DNA of 64,000 nt from Paraburkholderia sp. HP33-1 (GTDB taxonomy: Bacteria > Pseudomonadota > Gammaproteobacteria > Burkholderiales > Burkholderiaceae), in assembly GCF_021390595.1 (NCBI RefSeq), contig NZ_JAJEJR010000001.1, forward strand, positions 558,001 to 622,000, read 5' to 3'. Every line of letters begins with the position of its first letter. The stretch's first letter is position 1. Shown here piece after piece: positions 63,520-64,000 of this stretch. The notes beneath the pieces are model-generated. The model made no database searches. It was given only the letters and a program-made list of their open reading frames with translations, and was not told the DNA's origin. A program made the position numbers and the translations under genes.

Positions 63520-64000
63520 ATGGATACCTCAAAACGTGCGCCGGCCGACCAAAGCCTGCGGCCTGAAATCGAGCCTCGCTATCAGTCGGGTTTCGCGAAC
63601 GAATTCGCGACAGAGGCGTTGCCGGGCGCGCTGCCGAGCGGCCGCAATTCGCCACAGCGTGCGGCCTATGGTTTGTACGCCGAACAGCTTTCGGGCACCG
63701 CGTTCACGGCGCCACGCGGTCACAACCGTCGCTCGTGGCTGTACCGGATTCGCCCGGCGGCCATGCACAAGCCGTTCACGTTGATATCGTCGGAGCGGCT
63801 CGTTGCGAACTTCGCCGAGGTTCCGCCGACGCCGCCGAACCAGCTGCGCTGGGACCCGCTGCCGATGCCGACTGCGCCGACCGATTTCATCGACGGCTGG
63901 GTCACGATAGCGGGCAACGGCTCGGCCGAAGCGATGAGCGGTTGCGCGATTCATCTGTACGCGGCGAACCGCTCGATGCAGGACCGCTTCTTCTACAGCG
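63520..64000 (+). CDS. hmgA: homogentisate 1,2-dioxygenase, N-terminal part (runs off the right edge)
   Basis: Opens the ring of homogentisate in tyrosine and phenylalanine degradation. The visible 160 residues begin [11 protein letters not shown] and contain [39 protein letters not shown] and the [11 protein letters not shown] region typical of HmgA. The iron-binding residues lie beyond the edge. The ATG at 63520 is preceded by GGAG. The nearby IclR-type gene may or may not control it. Confidence 0.93.
   Translation, partial: MDTSKRAPADQSLRPEIEPRYQSGFANEFATEALPGALPSGRNSPQRAAYGLYAEQLSGTAFTAPRGHNRRSWLYRIRPAAMHKPFTLISSERLVANFAEVPPTPPNQLRWDPLPMPTAPTDFIDGWVTIAGNGSAEAMSGCAIHLYAANRSMQDRFFYS

Overview
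The window is high-GC DNA with gene content and order typical of Burkholderiaceae, most likely Paraburkholderia or Burkholderia. Markers include tldD-nitrilase-yhdP-glnE, hrcA-hemH-hslR-grpE-dnaK-dnaJ, hda-HAD-pcnB-folK-panB, the tol-pal operon, glyA-nrdR followed by minor pilins, and hmgA. The genus is inferred from gene order and protein character; no database search was run. Most of the window is core chromosome. No insertion sequence, integrase, prophage, CRISPR array or rRNA is visible.

Region by region: 1-15 kb holds TldD (cut by the left edge), a nitrilase-family amidase, the giant AsmA-like protein YhdP, the glutamine synthetase adenylyltransferase GlnE, RecN, NAD kinase, HrcA, ferrochelatase and Hsp15. 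A very small secreted-type ORF sits antisense to the 3' end of hslR. 15-19.5 kb is the chaperone block grpE-dnaK-dnaJ, with a strong heat-shock (sigma-32) promoter before grpE. 19.5-28 kb has a pabB-pabC fusion, a six-gene reverse operon (hda, HAD phosphatase, pcnB, folK, deoxynucleoside kinase, panB) and divergent purM. 28-33 kb has miaA, mutL, a DedA protein and an MscS channel.

33-45.4 kb is the most accessory-looking part. One reverse operon carries a TonB-dependent receptor, exbB, exbD, tonB and a YncE-like beta-propeller protein. A secreted class A acid phosphatase points away from it and is followed by a response regulator and histidine kinase. Next come a large lipoprotein of unknown function, a PAP2 phosphatase with an altered active-site motif, and cytochrome b561. 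I suggest this is a nutrient (possibly organophosphate) acquisition module, but the substrate is unknown.

45.4-64 kb contains tRNA-Lys with a perfect consensus promoter, ybgC-tolQRAB-pal-cpoB, a short-chain dehydrogenase, and glyA preceded by a ZTP (pfl) riboswitch with its own promoter. Then follow nrdR, a five-gene translationally coupled minor-pilin operon without pilY1, and a DUF3318/holin-like/DUF883 membrane cluster. The end holds a 1-Cys peroxiredoxin, glutaryl-CoA dehydrogenase divergent from an IclR regulator with an IclR-like palindrome between them, a degenerate EAL-domain protein, and hmgA (cut by the right edge).

Nothing in the window is proven to be a new system. The best leads are the 33.5-44.8 kb TonB/phosphatase cluster, the PSGE-variant PAP2 enzyme, the degenerate EAL protein, the small antisense ORF near 14.7 kb, and the uncharacterised palindromes at 61.4 and 63.2 kb.
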